The notes under the pieces were generated by a model. That model did not search any database and had not been told where the DNA came from. It worked only from the letters and a program-made list of their open reading frames with translations. Source: Beta vulgaris subsp. vulgaris (lineage: Eukaryota; Streptophyta; Magnoliopsida; Caryophyllales; Amaranthaceae). From it: DNA of 64,000 bases. Shown here piece after piece: positions 33,132 to 44,452 of the stretch (its first letter is position 1; the number at the start of each line of letters is the position of its first letter). The position numbers and the translations under genes are program-made. The stretch lies in the NCBI RefSeq assembly GCF_026745355.1, contig NC_079207.1, forward strand, positions 40,023,396-40,087,395, read 5' to 3'.

Positions 33132-33829
33132 TATGACTGGACAGATAGTGAAACTAGTTACATTGGTGCAAGATAAATTCAATCAGATTAGTAAAGTTAA
33201 GTAAAAACATTTCATATTTAGTTAAGTAAAAAAAATTCATGTAAAGCTAAATAAAAAACAGGGAGGCTATCATTGAATCAAACAAATGAGCGACAAAAAA
33301 ATAAAATCAAATTAAACATGCACCAGATACATTGGTGCAAGATAAATTCAATCAGATTTCATTTTTTATCACTCATATTTAAGACAAAATGATAGTTAAT
33401 TTAAACAATTTGAAAATACAAGTTAGGCATGGTTAAAATTCCTCTCAGGAAGTCCCTACTCATCCATAAAACTCAACACATGAATTCAAACAGAGGGAAA
33501 GTTGAAAAGAAGAGCACAAATATCTGGTGGTAATATGAGTTATATGGTGTCAAAAGGCATCATGCCCAAGGTATAAATCATCAGACCTCATTCATCATTG
33601 AGGAGTATAGTGCACCTCTCATGTAAACATATTATACGTCATTAAAACTCTTTTGGACATCCTATATAACACCACAATATAATATGCATATGCCTCATCA
33701 ATTATTTACACTACAATCCTATTCAATTTACCACTGATTAAATGCAAAATGGGGTAATAATTTGGATATTACATCCCATATCATCCTAGAGGATCACACC
33801 ATTACACACACAACAATAACAAGGCAGCG

Positions 33830-34995
33830 AACACCATATTAATCTTTATAAAACAAAAACAAGGCAGAAAACATAAAAATCATACAAATCTTATCAATAA
33901 GTAACCCAAAGAAGGCATATTAATCTTTATAAAAATAACAACAAGGCAGAAAACACAAAAATCATGCAAATCTTATCAATAAGTGACCCAAAGAAGGCAT
34001 ATTAATCTTTATAAAACAACAACAAGGCGGAAAACACCATAACATGCATGAGTAAACTTTATAATACAACAAATAACATGCATACTCATCTTTATAAAAT
34101 AATAACAAGACAGAAAACACCATAATATGCATATCTTATCAATAAGTAACCCAAACAAGGCATAGTAATCTTTATAATACAACAGCAAGGCAGAAAACAC
34201 CATAACATGCATGAGTAAACTTTAAAAAGCACAAAAAACATACATACTCATCTTATAAAACAACAACAAGGTAGAAAACACTAAAATCATGCAAATCTTA
34301 TCAATAAGTAACCCAAAGAAGGCATATTAATCTTTATAAAACAATAATAAGGCAGAAAACACCATAACATGCATGAGTAAACTTTATAATACAACAAAAA
34401 ACATGCATACTCATCTTTATAAAACAACAACCAGGCAGAAAACACCATAACATGCATATCTTATCAATAAGTAACCCAAACAAGGCATATTAATCTTTAT
34501 AATACAACAACAAGGCATAAAACACCATAACATGCATGAGTAAACTTTAAAAAGCACAAAAAACATGCATACTCATCTTTATAAAGCAACAACAAGACAG
34601 AAAACACCATAACATGCATATCTTATCAATAAGTAACCCAAACAACGCATAGTAATCTTTATAATACAACAATAAGGCAGAAAACACCATAAACATGCAC
34701 AAGTAAACTTTAAAAACCAAATAAAACATGCAATCATCTTTATAAAACAACAAGGCAGAAAACACATAAAACATGCATATCTTATCAATAAGTAACCGAA
34801 AGAAGGCATACTAATCTTTATAAAACAACAACAAGGCAGAAAACAACATAAACATGCACAAGCACAAAAAACCCATACTCATCTTTATAAAACAACAACA
34901 AGGCAGAAAACATCATTAACCTGAATAAGTTATCTTTAAAAAGGACAAAGAACATTCAATCATCTTTATAAAACAACAAGGCAGAAAAAACCATA
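33830..34995. repeat. 162 bp tandem repeat array
   Basis: Seven degenerate copies, recognised by the anchor TTATCAATAAGTAACCCAAA at about 33893, 33973, 34137, 34304, 34465, 34627 and 34784 (spacing about 160 bp, the first shortened). Units share CATAACATGCATGAGTAAAC and AACAAGGCAGAAAACACCAT. Minus-strand frames in it are repeat by-products. Confidence 0.85.
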
Positions 34996-35203
34996 AAATA
35001 AACAAATCAAGCCTTTTTAATCAGCAAAACATGCATTTATTAAACTAAAATACAAATACCAATCAAGATATCCTTTAATCAACCAAGAGAAATAAACTGA
35101 AATCATAACCCTAAACATGCAAACTAAATCATGCTTCCAAATGCAATCCACAGGCAAGGCATATCAATAAAAATATTCTAAAATTTAAAAACAGAGAATA
35201 AAG

Positions 35204-35410
35204 TTAAGGAGTGGACCGATCTCCCGCAAAATCAACAAGGGGACGTTCATAAACCATTTCTTGATGGTTTTCATACCACCGAAGGTAAGATCGCCATGAA
35301 TCGAACCCTTCTGGAGGTGGATCTTCGAAAATTTCCGATTTTTTCCCCTTTTCTACACCACCCAACTCAAGATCTGGTGTTTTTTTGAAGGAGCGCCACA
35401 AGCCTAGCAA
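35204..35410 (-). CDS. Short minus-strand ORF downstream of a leader-like region
   Basis: 68 codons; it includes KKSEIFEDPPPEGFDSWRSY and ends ERPLVDFAGDRSTP. Upstream on the minus strand, 35760-35640, is a typical plant 5' leader: CT-rich, then TTTAGGGTTT. The start is uncertain; the frame begins at a non-ATG codon or inside an exon. I do not recognise the protein. It may be the first exon of a gene once carried inside the mariner-ended element. Confidence 0.3.
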   Translation of the reverse strand: MLGLWRSFKKTPDLELGGVEKGKKSEIFEDPPPEGFDSWRSYLRWYENHQEMVYERPLVDFAGDRSTP

Positions 35411-35976
35411 AATTTCCCAAAATCCAACACTTTTTTTGAAACCCTAGCTTTTTTGCCTCAGCATCAAATTAAACTCATCAAGCAAAGAAAAGAGTATTTT
35501 CTTCGAATTTGGAGTTAACTCATCCATGGAAAACCGACAGAAACAGGGGACTCAAATGTTAAACTCACTAAAAAATGCAAATTTTGGTTTCAGAATAATC
35601 GCAGGAAGGTGTAGATTATTAATCTACGATTTTTTTGTGAAATTTGAAGTCTTAAACCCTAAATCTGAGGGTTTGAGGAAGAAGAAGAGAGAGGAAAGTG
35701 AGAGTCAGAAGGAGAGAGAGAGAAATGATGGTGAAATGAGATTAGGGATTTTGGAGGGAGTATTATAGGGGCAGTTGAGGAGGGTTAAATGGGGGAGGGT
35801 GGGTATTAAATGGTGTTAGGTGAGTATGGTGGGTTTAAGTTGAGCTTAATTAAATGGGTAGATGGTTTAGGAGTGGATACTTTTTATCATTTGTAGAATA
35901 TTTTGCAAATGTAGCAACTAAATTGGGACACATCTAAATGGCAAAATGTAGCAACTAAATTGGGACGGAGGGAGTA

Positions 35977-36650
35977 CCACCTAAGAGCACCAGGAAGAGA
36001 GCTCTAACAACCTACATTAACTGAATCACATTTATAGTTAACATGCTCGCTATTGCCGAAAATTCACAAGACTTTCATGTTAGAACGCCAATTGCACAAC
36101 ACATATCTATGACTAAGCATATTCAGATTCGATTCTAGTAAAATAAACAATAAAATGTTTCTCAGGGCTTTCTTTTATATCTCTATTTTCAGATTAAACA
36201 TCATCCTTTTTACAGTAGATTCATCTTTTATATCCAGCTAACATCATAGCTTCCAGTAGATTCATCTCCCTAAGCAATGCTTAAAAGCTTGCCACATAAA
36301 CGAATTACAGATTTACAAAGTATAAACATTAACGTATCATACTTTTCTTCATAAATCAAAACACAAAATAATAGGAATATCTATTCAAGTTCGACATAGA
36401 AAATGACTACAAATAACTAACATCACATGAAAACCCTAACAACTAGTAGTAGGATAACAGCTAAAAACCTAATTCCACTATTTCTAAAAAATCAAAAACT
36501 CTAATTTTAGTGGGGGTATAGTAACTAACTTGCATGAAGTTTTGCCGCCAAGCTCATCGAGGGAAGGAAATCGAAGAACAGAGAAAAATCAACTAAGGAA
36601 GAGGAAATCGCCTCTTCTAATAAGCCACAACAACAACAACGAGAAATTGT
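35977..36650. other. Flank between mariner end and gypsy 3' LTR
   Basis: Mostly AT-rich. On the minus strand, 36650-36563 resembles a 5' leader followed by ATGAGCTTGGCGGCAAAAC and a possible donor CATGCAA|GTTAGT near 36530. This could be a first exon, but I could not connect it to CAP-H. Confidence 0.3.
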
Positions 36651-37862
36651 TGGTGCAAAATCAGTTAGTTGACTTTGCAAACAACTCAATACACACGCAA
36701 TAATTTGATACTGAGCGCCACCACATGAGTTTTAAGCTTTGTTTGGTAGGAATGATTTTGATCGAATAGTAAGGAAAGAAAAGGTAAAAAAAAACTTTCT
36801 TATATTTGGTAAAAGAAAATAAGAGGGATTTGATTAGAAAGGGAGGAAGGGGAAGGAAAGGAATACTCTTAAATCTTTACTTTCCTTTCCTTCCAACGGA
36901 GGAATTTGACAGAAAAGAAAGCTAATAAATTTTTACCTATGTTTTCTTTGTTTCGTTCATTTCCATTCCTTTACTAATGACAACCAAACATGTGATTAAT
37001 CTCAAATCCACCAATTATACCCAACATTAGAAAGTACAACTATCTTCTTTTCTCTTCCTTTCTTTTTCCTTGCTTTATTAAAAAATATCAAACAAAGTGT
37101 TAGTCACTGGGGGTTACCGGTTTTAATTTTATGAAACCTTGCTAACGTACTTTGTTGTAATCTAATTGGTCAAACTACAACGCCTAATAAATTCAGGCGA
37201 AAAACATTAAGTAGAACACAAAGTTCTAGAATAAACTTTTATAACACATATGAGGATAATCCAGGATGTACAATTAAAGGGAAAACACAAAGTTGATTAT
37301 CTCCACGATTTCCAGCTAATATTGGAGATGAACAAACTCGTCACTAGTATATTTCTAGATCTAAGAACTAAACTATAATTCCAGAAGGGGGTTGGCTAGG
37401 CTAGGCTAAGGCTACGCTAGAAAGTAAGTTGCAACTTGCTGTGTGTTGTGGTTGTTGTCTTCTGCTTGATCCTCTCACTTATATTTATACGCCAATATGA
37501 TATGTAACTTCCATCCATCTTTGGAGGGAAATGATTTGAATCATCTTTGATTCAAATAATAATTGTTTTTCTGGCGCTGAAATATGCACGTTCTAATGCC
37601 CACATAGCTTGCCTCATGATCATGTTGTTAACTACCCATGCCTTCGTCTTTGTTTGACTTCCATCTCTTGAACACTTTACGTGGTTCTCGAGTTCTGTCA
37701 ACCTTCTTTTATGGAATTTTGGTCCTTGACTTATGTTGACCTTCTTTCATGGGCTTCATAATATGATTGTGCTTCTATATTAAAATAGATATTAAACCCT
37801 TTGGGGCCTAATATAATGTAACATAATAAATGTTTATTCATCATCTAAAAATGGTAGTAAAA
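36651..37862 (-). repeat. 3' LTR of gypsy copy A, with MITE inside
   Basis: It is colinear with 50857-51746 after removing the MITE (36735-37099); about 844 bp of LTR remain. The minus-strand TATA-like TATAAATATAAG lies at about 37479-37490. Divergence from the 5' LTR is clearly higher than between copies A and B. Confidence 0.85.
36735..37099. mobile_element. PIF/Harbinger-like MITE in the gypsy LTR
   Basis: The ends are AGCTTTGTTTGGTAGG and, inverted, CACTTTGTTTGATAT, with TTA at both sides (36732-36734 and 37100-37102). The empty site is present in the other LTR copies (GAGTCTTAGTCC), which proves the insertion. Confidence 0.8.
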
Positions 37863-37865
37863 AAT

Positions 37866-37878
37866 TACCCCCCTCATT
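37866..37878 (-). promoter_or_regulatory. Gypsy polypurine tract
   Basis: AATGAGGGGGGTA on the minus strand immediately before the 3' LTR. It confirms that the element reads leftwards. Confidence 0.75.
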
Positions 37879-37879
37879 T

Positions 37880-38940
37880 GTGAGGTGATGTGCTCATAAC
37901 CCACAAATTATTAGCAAAGAGTTGCTTTTAATGGTTACAGCCAATATCATCAAAGAACATTCTGAACGTGGCTTCGTCCATCGTTCTAAGGTGGTCAACA
38001 TATCTTTCTCTAGGATGACTAAATTTAGTTGAGAAGAATAATCTTTCGTGTATTCACTCACCTCTTTTTCCATCCATTGTGAAATCCATCAAGAAGGTTC
38101 GTTTAGGACGTAAACCTATAGGATAATTTTATAATATCCAATAAGGATCTACATCATGGATCATGAGATTATACCATATTTAACACGCACATTTGCATAG
38201 CCGTAGATCTCTTGAAGATGATCCATCCACCATTCTATAAATCTTTATGCTTTTTGTATTTCCTTTGACAAAAAGGATTCTTAGATATCTCCAGGACATA
38301 TTAGGTTGCCACATTTCTTCCATTATGGTTTTCCCTATGACTTGCAAACCAATGTAGAAGTAACTTGATCATCTTTTTCAAGTTTAGGAAATATTCATTC
38401 TTGCATTAGATTTAAATTGGACTCTATTTGAAAGGCTTTAGATCCCCTTATATGTTTCGAATCCTATTGTATATGATAGGATTATTGCCAAAACATTTTT
38501 TTTAATAGAAGAAATCCATTCAATGGATTCTTTCTTCATAAATTCATCCTCATCTCCATATATGATATCTAATGTTATGATGATTTGGGCATTTTGATGG
38601 ATATGGCGTATATTTTGGGACAGGTTGACAAAACATGGATAGGCGAGTGTAATCCATTTTAAATCCTAAATCTTTTGGACATTGCATATATATATTACGT
38701 ATATGTACATAAGGACTTCAAGTTTTCCATGCACTAATTTTCTTAACTACTCAATTCATAGGGATAGTTTATTGAGAAACATAAGCATAAATAAACACAT
38801 ATTATTTTATTTCATTTTGATGAAATAAAATTTAATTGTTTAAAATAATCAAGTAATTAACAACACATTTAGGAAAATTACTATTAGAAGTAATTTCATA
38901 AATATTAATTCTACAATTCATCTATTAGTAGATCTATTAC
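37880..38940. other. Gypsy 3' untranslated region, no gene seen
   Basis: AT-rich spacer between the unknown ORF pair and the PPT. No frame with recognisable features. Confidence 0.4.
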
Positions 38941-38948
38941 ATTTTTAA

Positions 38949-39678
38949 TTAATTAAATGCATTTATAGATAACATTTGGAGATGTTCTCTACATACAAGT
39001 CCTACCGTGGCATGATATTCTTCAGCCTCTAATTCTCCCCCCATAATAATCCTAGTGACCCCAAAATAGTGATCATCTTTAGGACAGTAATTGAATCTGG
39101 CTTCGAAGATCAACCTATGATAGTTATTGTCCCATGCAACCTCCTGTTGATTAAGGCCGGATACATCCACGAGAAGAAATTTCCTTGTCCCCATAGTTTC
39201 CAAAGTTGACATACACATTTAAAGTGTACAATCCTTCCCTTAGTTTCATCTTGACCTAATTCTACCCTCACCATTTTGACAGAAGTTTGGGTACAGGAGA
39301 GGATTAGGTATTTTGCATACGCCCAATTTAGAGTTTGTGGCCTAGGGAAATTGAAAGTATTAGTTACCTCTTTTTCCCACTTTTTACAGACTGTTAGTAG
39401 TTGATCTTGCGATCTTTTTGCTAGTCTTGCCATATGTGGGTAGACAATAGATCCATGTTGGCACCAACTTTAGTGACGCTTGATTCTGCCAATGCCAAGT
39501 CTTCTGGCTTCACTATGGGATTAACACCAAATATCCTTGCCATTTTCTCCTCCCATTGTGCCGTCTTAGTTGCTATGAAGGCTTCTTTGTCTTCATTTAT
39601 GATGTTGAGAGCACGATGATGGTTGAAGCAATTATCATCAAATTCAGTTGCTAAGTTTGCATAAGCTTCATTATCCAT
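38949..39678 (-). pseudogene. Unknown ORF copy 2 in gypsy 3' region
   Basis: Three overlapping minus-strand frames form one broken protein: 39678-39421 (MDNEAYANLATEFDDNCFNH...), 39433-39110 (SQDQLLTVCKKWEKEV ... HFKCVCQLWKLWG) and 39218-38949 (FNYCPKDDHYFGVTRIIMGG ... CREHLQM). Two frameshifts would reconcile them. I do not recognise a domain. It is paralogous to the frames at 40766-40165: shared features are a Cys-x-x-H/H-R segment, I-I-x-E-D, a W then F 8-10 residues on, LL-x-x-CK-x-W and KCVC-x-LW. It lies in sense orientation between pol and the 3' LTR. Confidence 0.55.
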
Positions 39679-40164
39679 CTTAATATTTTATTAGATGAAA
39701 GTGAAATGATGAATATGTTTGTTAAAGCCAACTTCTTTAAAAAACCGGTCTAATTTCTTAACAGTCATTTTTATAATAACTTTTAGAGTCAGTAAGTAAT
39801 TAAGTATTTGAACCCTATTTCGAGAAATTTAAAAGGCCTTTTTTACCAATTTATTGGAAAAACCTCATGATAAAATTATGTTTAGACCTTAAGGCCTAGG
39901 TTTTACTTCCTTGGTTCATCATTCATTTTTGTTGAATAATTGAAATATACACGTAATTTGATACGGTATTGGAAATAAGATCTGAATAGAATGATTTCAT
40001 TTTTGTGAAAATAAAACTCTACGAACATAATATATCTAACAAATATTTTATTAAGTCTCAAAAGCCATAACATAGTCTCCTAAAGTGATACACCATGTAT
40101 AATAGATACGATAATTGACTATAATAATGAAAACATTTTACCCTAAAACTTGATCTATCAAGTT

Positions 40165-40766
40165 CTAAGATGGGCAAAAATTAATGATAGTTTGTGTCTC
40201 CTCGTGTTCGTCCACATCAGGATCATCATCCTCTGAATAGTCTTCATCTAAGGGCATTGGAAACCCTATCTCCAACATGTGTTCTTGCCACAAGAGACAC
40301 ACACACTTATACTGTATGAGCTTTTTGAAGCTCGTGTTTTCGTCCACTAGGACAACCCAATATTTCCTTACGAGGACCCCGAGGTTGCTCTTGCAAATGA
40401 TTGATCTGTGATACATGAAGGCGACGTCTGGAGGGAAATATTATTTTGCAATATTTTCACCCATGCCTTACAGATCATTAGGAGTTTGAGTAAGTCTCCT
40501 TTTCCTAGTCTTGGACATAGGTTCGTCGTCATGAATGAAGTATATGTCACTTCCTATGATTGTAGCACTTGAACCTTTTTCCTCCACTATTTTTGGTTGG
40601 ATTTTTGAATCCTTTCAAAGCATTTGAGGATGTTGGCCTGCCACTTTTTAATCTCCTCTTCCTTAAATTCTTCCCAATCGTCCTCTTTGATAATGTCTAT
40701 GTTGAACCTATGCCTCCAACATTCTCCATGGAAATTTGGGGGAGTGACAACTTGTTGGTTAGCCAT
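40165..40766 (-). pseudogene. Unknown ORF copy 1 in gypsy 3' region
   Basis: It starts at ATG 40766 (MANQQVVTPPNFHGECWRHR, then IDIIKEDDWEEFKEEEIKKW), hits a stop at 40587, continues in the next frames (KGSSATIIGSDIYF; LLKLLMICKAWVKIL) and ends in 40416-40165 with KLIQYKCVCLLWQEHML and an acidic tail (DEDYSEDDDPDVDEHEE). It is the same family as 38949-39678 but strongly diverged, so the duplication is old or the two were recruited separately. No known function. Some Tat elements carry extra ORFs in this position. Confidence 0.55.
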
Positions 40767-40769
40767 TTT

Positions 40770-41395
40770 CTTAACAGTTTAGGATTTTTGTAGAAAGTAA
40801 AGATTTTTGGGAGTGATATAATTTTAACAATGACGCCATGTATTTATAATACGTTCTGTTAACCGTTATTCCTATTTTTTTTTTAGGGATGACGATTAAG
40901 CGTCACTTTGTTACTATCATCAGGTTATTTTAATTAGAGATTTTACTTTCGAAATTCTAGTCCTTAGTGGGTGAACATGGGTTAACAAAGCCTGCCCACT
41001 AACTCCTGATTTTTCCTCTTATTTTCTGGAGTTTAACCATTAATGGCGTGTGCAAGTGGGATTTTCCATCATTACTATTTGAAGTAATGTTATATTCAAG
41101 TTTTAAATGATTAAAAAATTTAGTACCCAAGAGACACTATATGTATAACTTTTGACCATAACTTTTTAACATGCATTATTTATTTTGATTGTTCATTTTT
41201 GAACCATTCATTTTTAAACACCTAGTTTTTTTATTGGACTTATATAAATGAATAATGCAAATAAAATTCAAAATAATTATAAGATAAAATTCTAAATTTT
41301 CATTTCATAATAATAAAAATTACAACCTAAAAATTGATTCTTTTTTAAAACATTCAATTTAATTTAGAATTTATCTAAATCTTAAATTCTTAGGC
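40770..41395. other. AT-rich spacer in the gypsy element
   Basis: No frame or repeat recognised. Confidence 0.4.
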
Positions 41396-41790
41396 CTAAT
41401 CTATTATATCCCTAGGGGACCTAGGCTTGAAGGTGTCCGAGTCAGCGTCAGAATCGTTGCCTTTGGTGTCTCCCTTAGCAGGGCCGTACTCATCGCCAGT
41501 GAAGGCATCATAGTTGCCTTCTGGGCGGAAACCTCCGCGAAACTCTCCTCCTTTGGGTAGAAGGTTCATCATATTCTTCTTTCTCTTCCTCGTCATCTTC
41601 ATCCTAGTATTCATATCCGTAAGAATTGTCTGACAGAGAGGAAGAATCCTGTGGAGAAGAAGAATTCTCTGAGGAGAAAGGCTCTCCTCTCTCATCTTCT
41701 TCTTCTTCCTCCTCCTCCTCCTCCACTTATTCCTCTAACTCGTCTGGGATTGCAGGAGGAGGGGAAGGAATACATGTTTGAGGTTGATCA
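41396..41790 (-). pseudogene. Acidic low-complexity frame in the gypsy element
   Basis: The minus strand codes runs of Glu and Ser-Ser (EEEEEEEEEDERGEPFSSEN) and, in another frame, GGEFRGGFRPEGNYDAFTGD ... DSDADSDTFKPRS. Frames switch near 41580-41610. It may be the remains of a third sense ORF. The function is unknown. Confidence 0.3.
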
Positions 41791-42287
41791 ACCTATTGAG
41801 GGTTGATCTCTGTTGTGATTGAGGGATGTCCATTTGGAGATGGAAGGGTCTTGAGAGAGAAAGCTTGGGAGATGAGAAGTTTTCTTTGCAGTATGTTTTT
41901 CAAGAGATGGGTACGATATTTAGAATTATTATACTGTCCCCTTTCATAAGGGATTTTACCATCTTCTGAAAATCTGGTAAATCAAAAGTTACTCCCCTTT
42001 GTTCTAAAATGGGCCTTAACCACATATACTCTTTATAATGGGCTCATTATTACTCATTTAAATGGATTTCTCATGACTTAAAAACCTTTATGTCTTAATT
42101 TACTTAATATTAACTTGGCCCAGTAAAAGATGACCCAAACTAAAATATGACACACGTTAGGCACGTGTTTTAATTTTGGTTGTCTTCTGTATTAATATCG
42201 TTTTAAGGATTTCAGGAAAACTTTAAATCTTTCAGACCAATTTAATTCCTTTGCAAGTTTACACACATTACGAAACTTCAATTCACC

Positions 42288-43515
42288 ATGTCTAAGGAAA
42301 GAACTAACTGTGAAAATGAAATTCCTGAGGCATTGGCTAAGAAGGTTGCTACCATGCAATTTGAGGCAACTCGTCAATTATGCAACGCCATAAAGGTGAA
42401 CATTAGGAATTATAAGTCCCAAGTATTATGGTTTGTGAATAAGCGCACTGATATTCCTGATACGTCTTTGGAGGAGAAAATCGTCGCCATTGCATCTGGA
42501 GTTCCTTTTAGAATGAAGAGCCAACAACACCAACCTATTTTGGAGCATTGCTATCAATTCTTGGATCACATCATTTTAGAAGATACTAAACCCAGAGCGT
42601 TTCCTTTTACTTCAAGGTCAACCTTCCATTTACATCGACCTTTATCCAATAAACCTTTTAAAGGTTGGATTTCAGGAGTTAATGTAAGAGCATGGTTTTT
42701 GCGCATGCAACCATTTCATGATAAATGGACCAAGAACAAGATACTGCCTTTCTTGAGACTAGCTTTTTATGAAAGCATTCCCTTTCATGGAGTTATATCC
42801 ATTACCTTATTGGCTTCTTGGGACCCTGCTATCAATTGTTTCTTGTTTAGATGGGGACCGATGATTGTAACCTTGGCTGATATTGCCCTTATCACCGGGA
42901 CTTCTCCAATGGCTAAATATGGGATTGACCTCCCTATCTTCCATCATGTGAAGGAGTATAATCAGCTATATAATAAGGGTTTATCAATTTTTCACCAAAT
43001 TGCTAGTCCTTCTGCTAGTGCCAGCAAACGTGGCTTTCAAAGAATTGTTGACTTCTTCACCAATAAGGATTCAAGGGAAACAGTGACTCCCAAAGAGGAA
43101 GTATTGTTCCTCACTTTTGCGCTTTCCAAATTGATGATGTCTAGGGATGGTGAAGTGGTAACATTTTGGCTATCGCTAGCTGTTAACATTTCCAATACTT
43201 CTGAAGAAATGACCTTAGCTCCTGTTTTATTAGGACAACTTTATAGGTGCCTCTTTAGAAGTAGAGAATCCTTCAATGATTTTGGCATTCCTACCTGTGA
43301 ATCCCCTATATTCTCTACTGGTAAGGGGTTTGGACCCTTGTGGCTTTTGACTTGCTGGGGACAGTTATATTTTCCCATCAGTCTAATGATGAGTTAATCC
43401 TCCTTCTGCTTTTGAAGCATCTAGGGATTCAGATGAAATAGATCTTTCATTTGATCATCTTTCATTCCTTTCTAAACTTGAAGAATATAGATGTTATGGT
43501 GAAGTCAACTTCAAT
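42288..43515 (+). pseudogene. Antisense plant mobile domain (PMD) ORF of the gypsy element
   Basis: From ATG 42288 an open frame of 369 codons runs to 43397; a frameshift near 43396 leads into FEASRDSDEIDLSFDHLSFL, which runs to the LINE junction at 43516. The central part has the PF10536-type PMD pattern: FLRLAFYESIPFHGVISITL, then LLASWDPAINCFLFRWGPM and TLADIALITGTSPM. PMD proteins are plant nuclear proteins shared between transposons and a few host silencing-related genes (MAIN/MAIL). The ORF is opposite to gag-pol, as reported from memory for antisense ORFs in some Tat elements. The C-terminal end is lost to the LINE insertion. Confidence 0.65.
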
Positions 43516-43516
43516 C

Positions 43517-44334
43517 TTTTTTTTGGTAATTAAGATGACATTAAAACCAAAGCACAATACATATAAAGGCAGCAAGCAACGGAAAGCCCCATCAAAACTC
43601 TGGAAAAACCCAGAGATTGCAAATCCTCAAGCCATCTTTTCTCACTACTCCCAACCTTCTTACGAACAGTTTGTAAGATCATATGCTTAACAATATATTG
43701 AATGTCTTTAAATGTGTGCTCTATATTATCAGTATGTTCCCAATATGCTAGATTCCTATTTCTCCCGACCATATACACAGTATTAGCAATGGCAGCAAAA
43801 GCGACTTGTCTCTTAAAACTAGACCTTTTGTATATATTTTTCACCCACCTACAAAGTTGATGCAGATTCCTATTCCCATTCATTCCAGGACCATTTCAAT
43901 GCACCTACTACTGAAAGTACATTCAAAGAAAAGATGGTTAATGTCCTCAACATGTAGGTAACAGATAGGACACATGTTATCAGTACAAACACCAAACAGG
44001 GGCAATCAATCTTTAGTCTTCAATCTTCTCTGGATGGCTAGCCAAAGGATGAATCTATGTTTAGGGATTGAATATCCATTCCAAACATATCTACACCATT
44101 GCACCTGCCCATGATTTCTCTCTACACGGAGGCTACTATACTGCTGCTTGATGCTGAATGTATCATTGTGCAACCACTGATCACCAAGTAACATCATGTT
44201 CAGATTTACAAACATGTTTTCATGCCTAGCTAGCATTGCTAGGGAACACATAAGAGCTCCAGTTATCACCCTTGATATAAATACAGTTCACCCATTTGAC
44301 CCACATATTCTCCTTTCCCGTTGTTGCGGTTTTA
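43517..44334 (-). mobile_element. LINE (L1-like) 3' fragment
   Basis: The minus strand codes the zinc-binding end of a plant LINE reverse transcriptase (zf-RVT): VQWCRYVWNGYSIPKHRFIL, WLAIQRRLKTKD, then after a stop FGVCTDNMCPICYLHVEDIN and HLFFECTFSSRC, with C-x-x-C and H-x-x-x-C ligands. The 3' end at 43517-43524 is a short A tail on the minus strand. It is 5'-truncated near 44334. No target duplication is seen, perhaps because the upstream flank was later replaced. Confidence 0.75.
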
Positions 44335-44452
44335 GCTTAAAACTGCATCAGTAAATAATTGGGATCTGCTGCGAGCTCATCTGATGCGGACCAAAACCGC
44401 ATCAGTAAGCCCCATTTTGACTGCATCATATGGGCTTTTTTTAACTAGTGAT
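44335..44452 (-). mobile_element. CACTA right-end remnant
   Basis: Read from 44452 on the minus strand: CACTAGTTAAAAAAAGCCCA, then subterminal GATGCGGTTTTGGTCCGCATC inverted motifs. A diverged relative is at 52733-52900. The other end is missing. Confidence 0.6.

Larger units (their letters stand above)
32148..35974. mobile_element. Large mariner/Stowaway-ended element, 3.8 kb
   Basis: The ends are CTCCCTCCGTCCTAATTTAT and, inverted, CTCCCTCCGTCCCAATTTAG, flanked by TA on both sides (32146-32147 and 35975-35976). These are the termini of plant Tc1/mariner (MLE) and Stowaway elements, and full-length plant MLEs are of about this size. I find no DDD transposase core. The interior holds a promoter-like region and 107-codon ORF on the plus strand, a 162 bp tandem repeat array, and a leader-like region and short ORF on the minus strand. 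It may be a decayed MLE or a Stowaway-type element with foreign contents. Confidence 0.7.

Noticed and set aside
34009..34809. Cys/Phe/Leu-rich minus-strand frames that look like membrane proteins
   Set aside because: They are reading frames through the 162 bp tandem repeat and recur with each unit.
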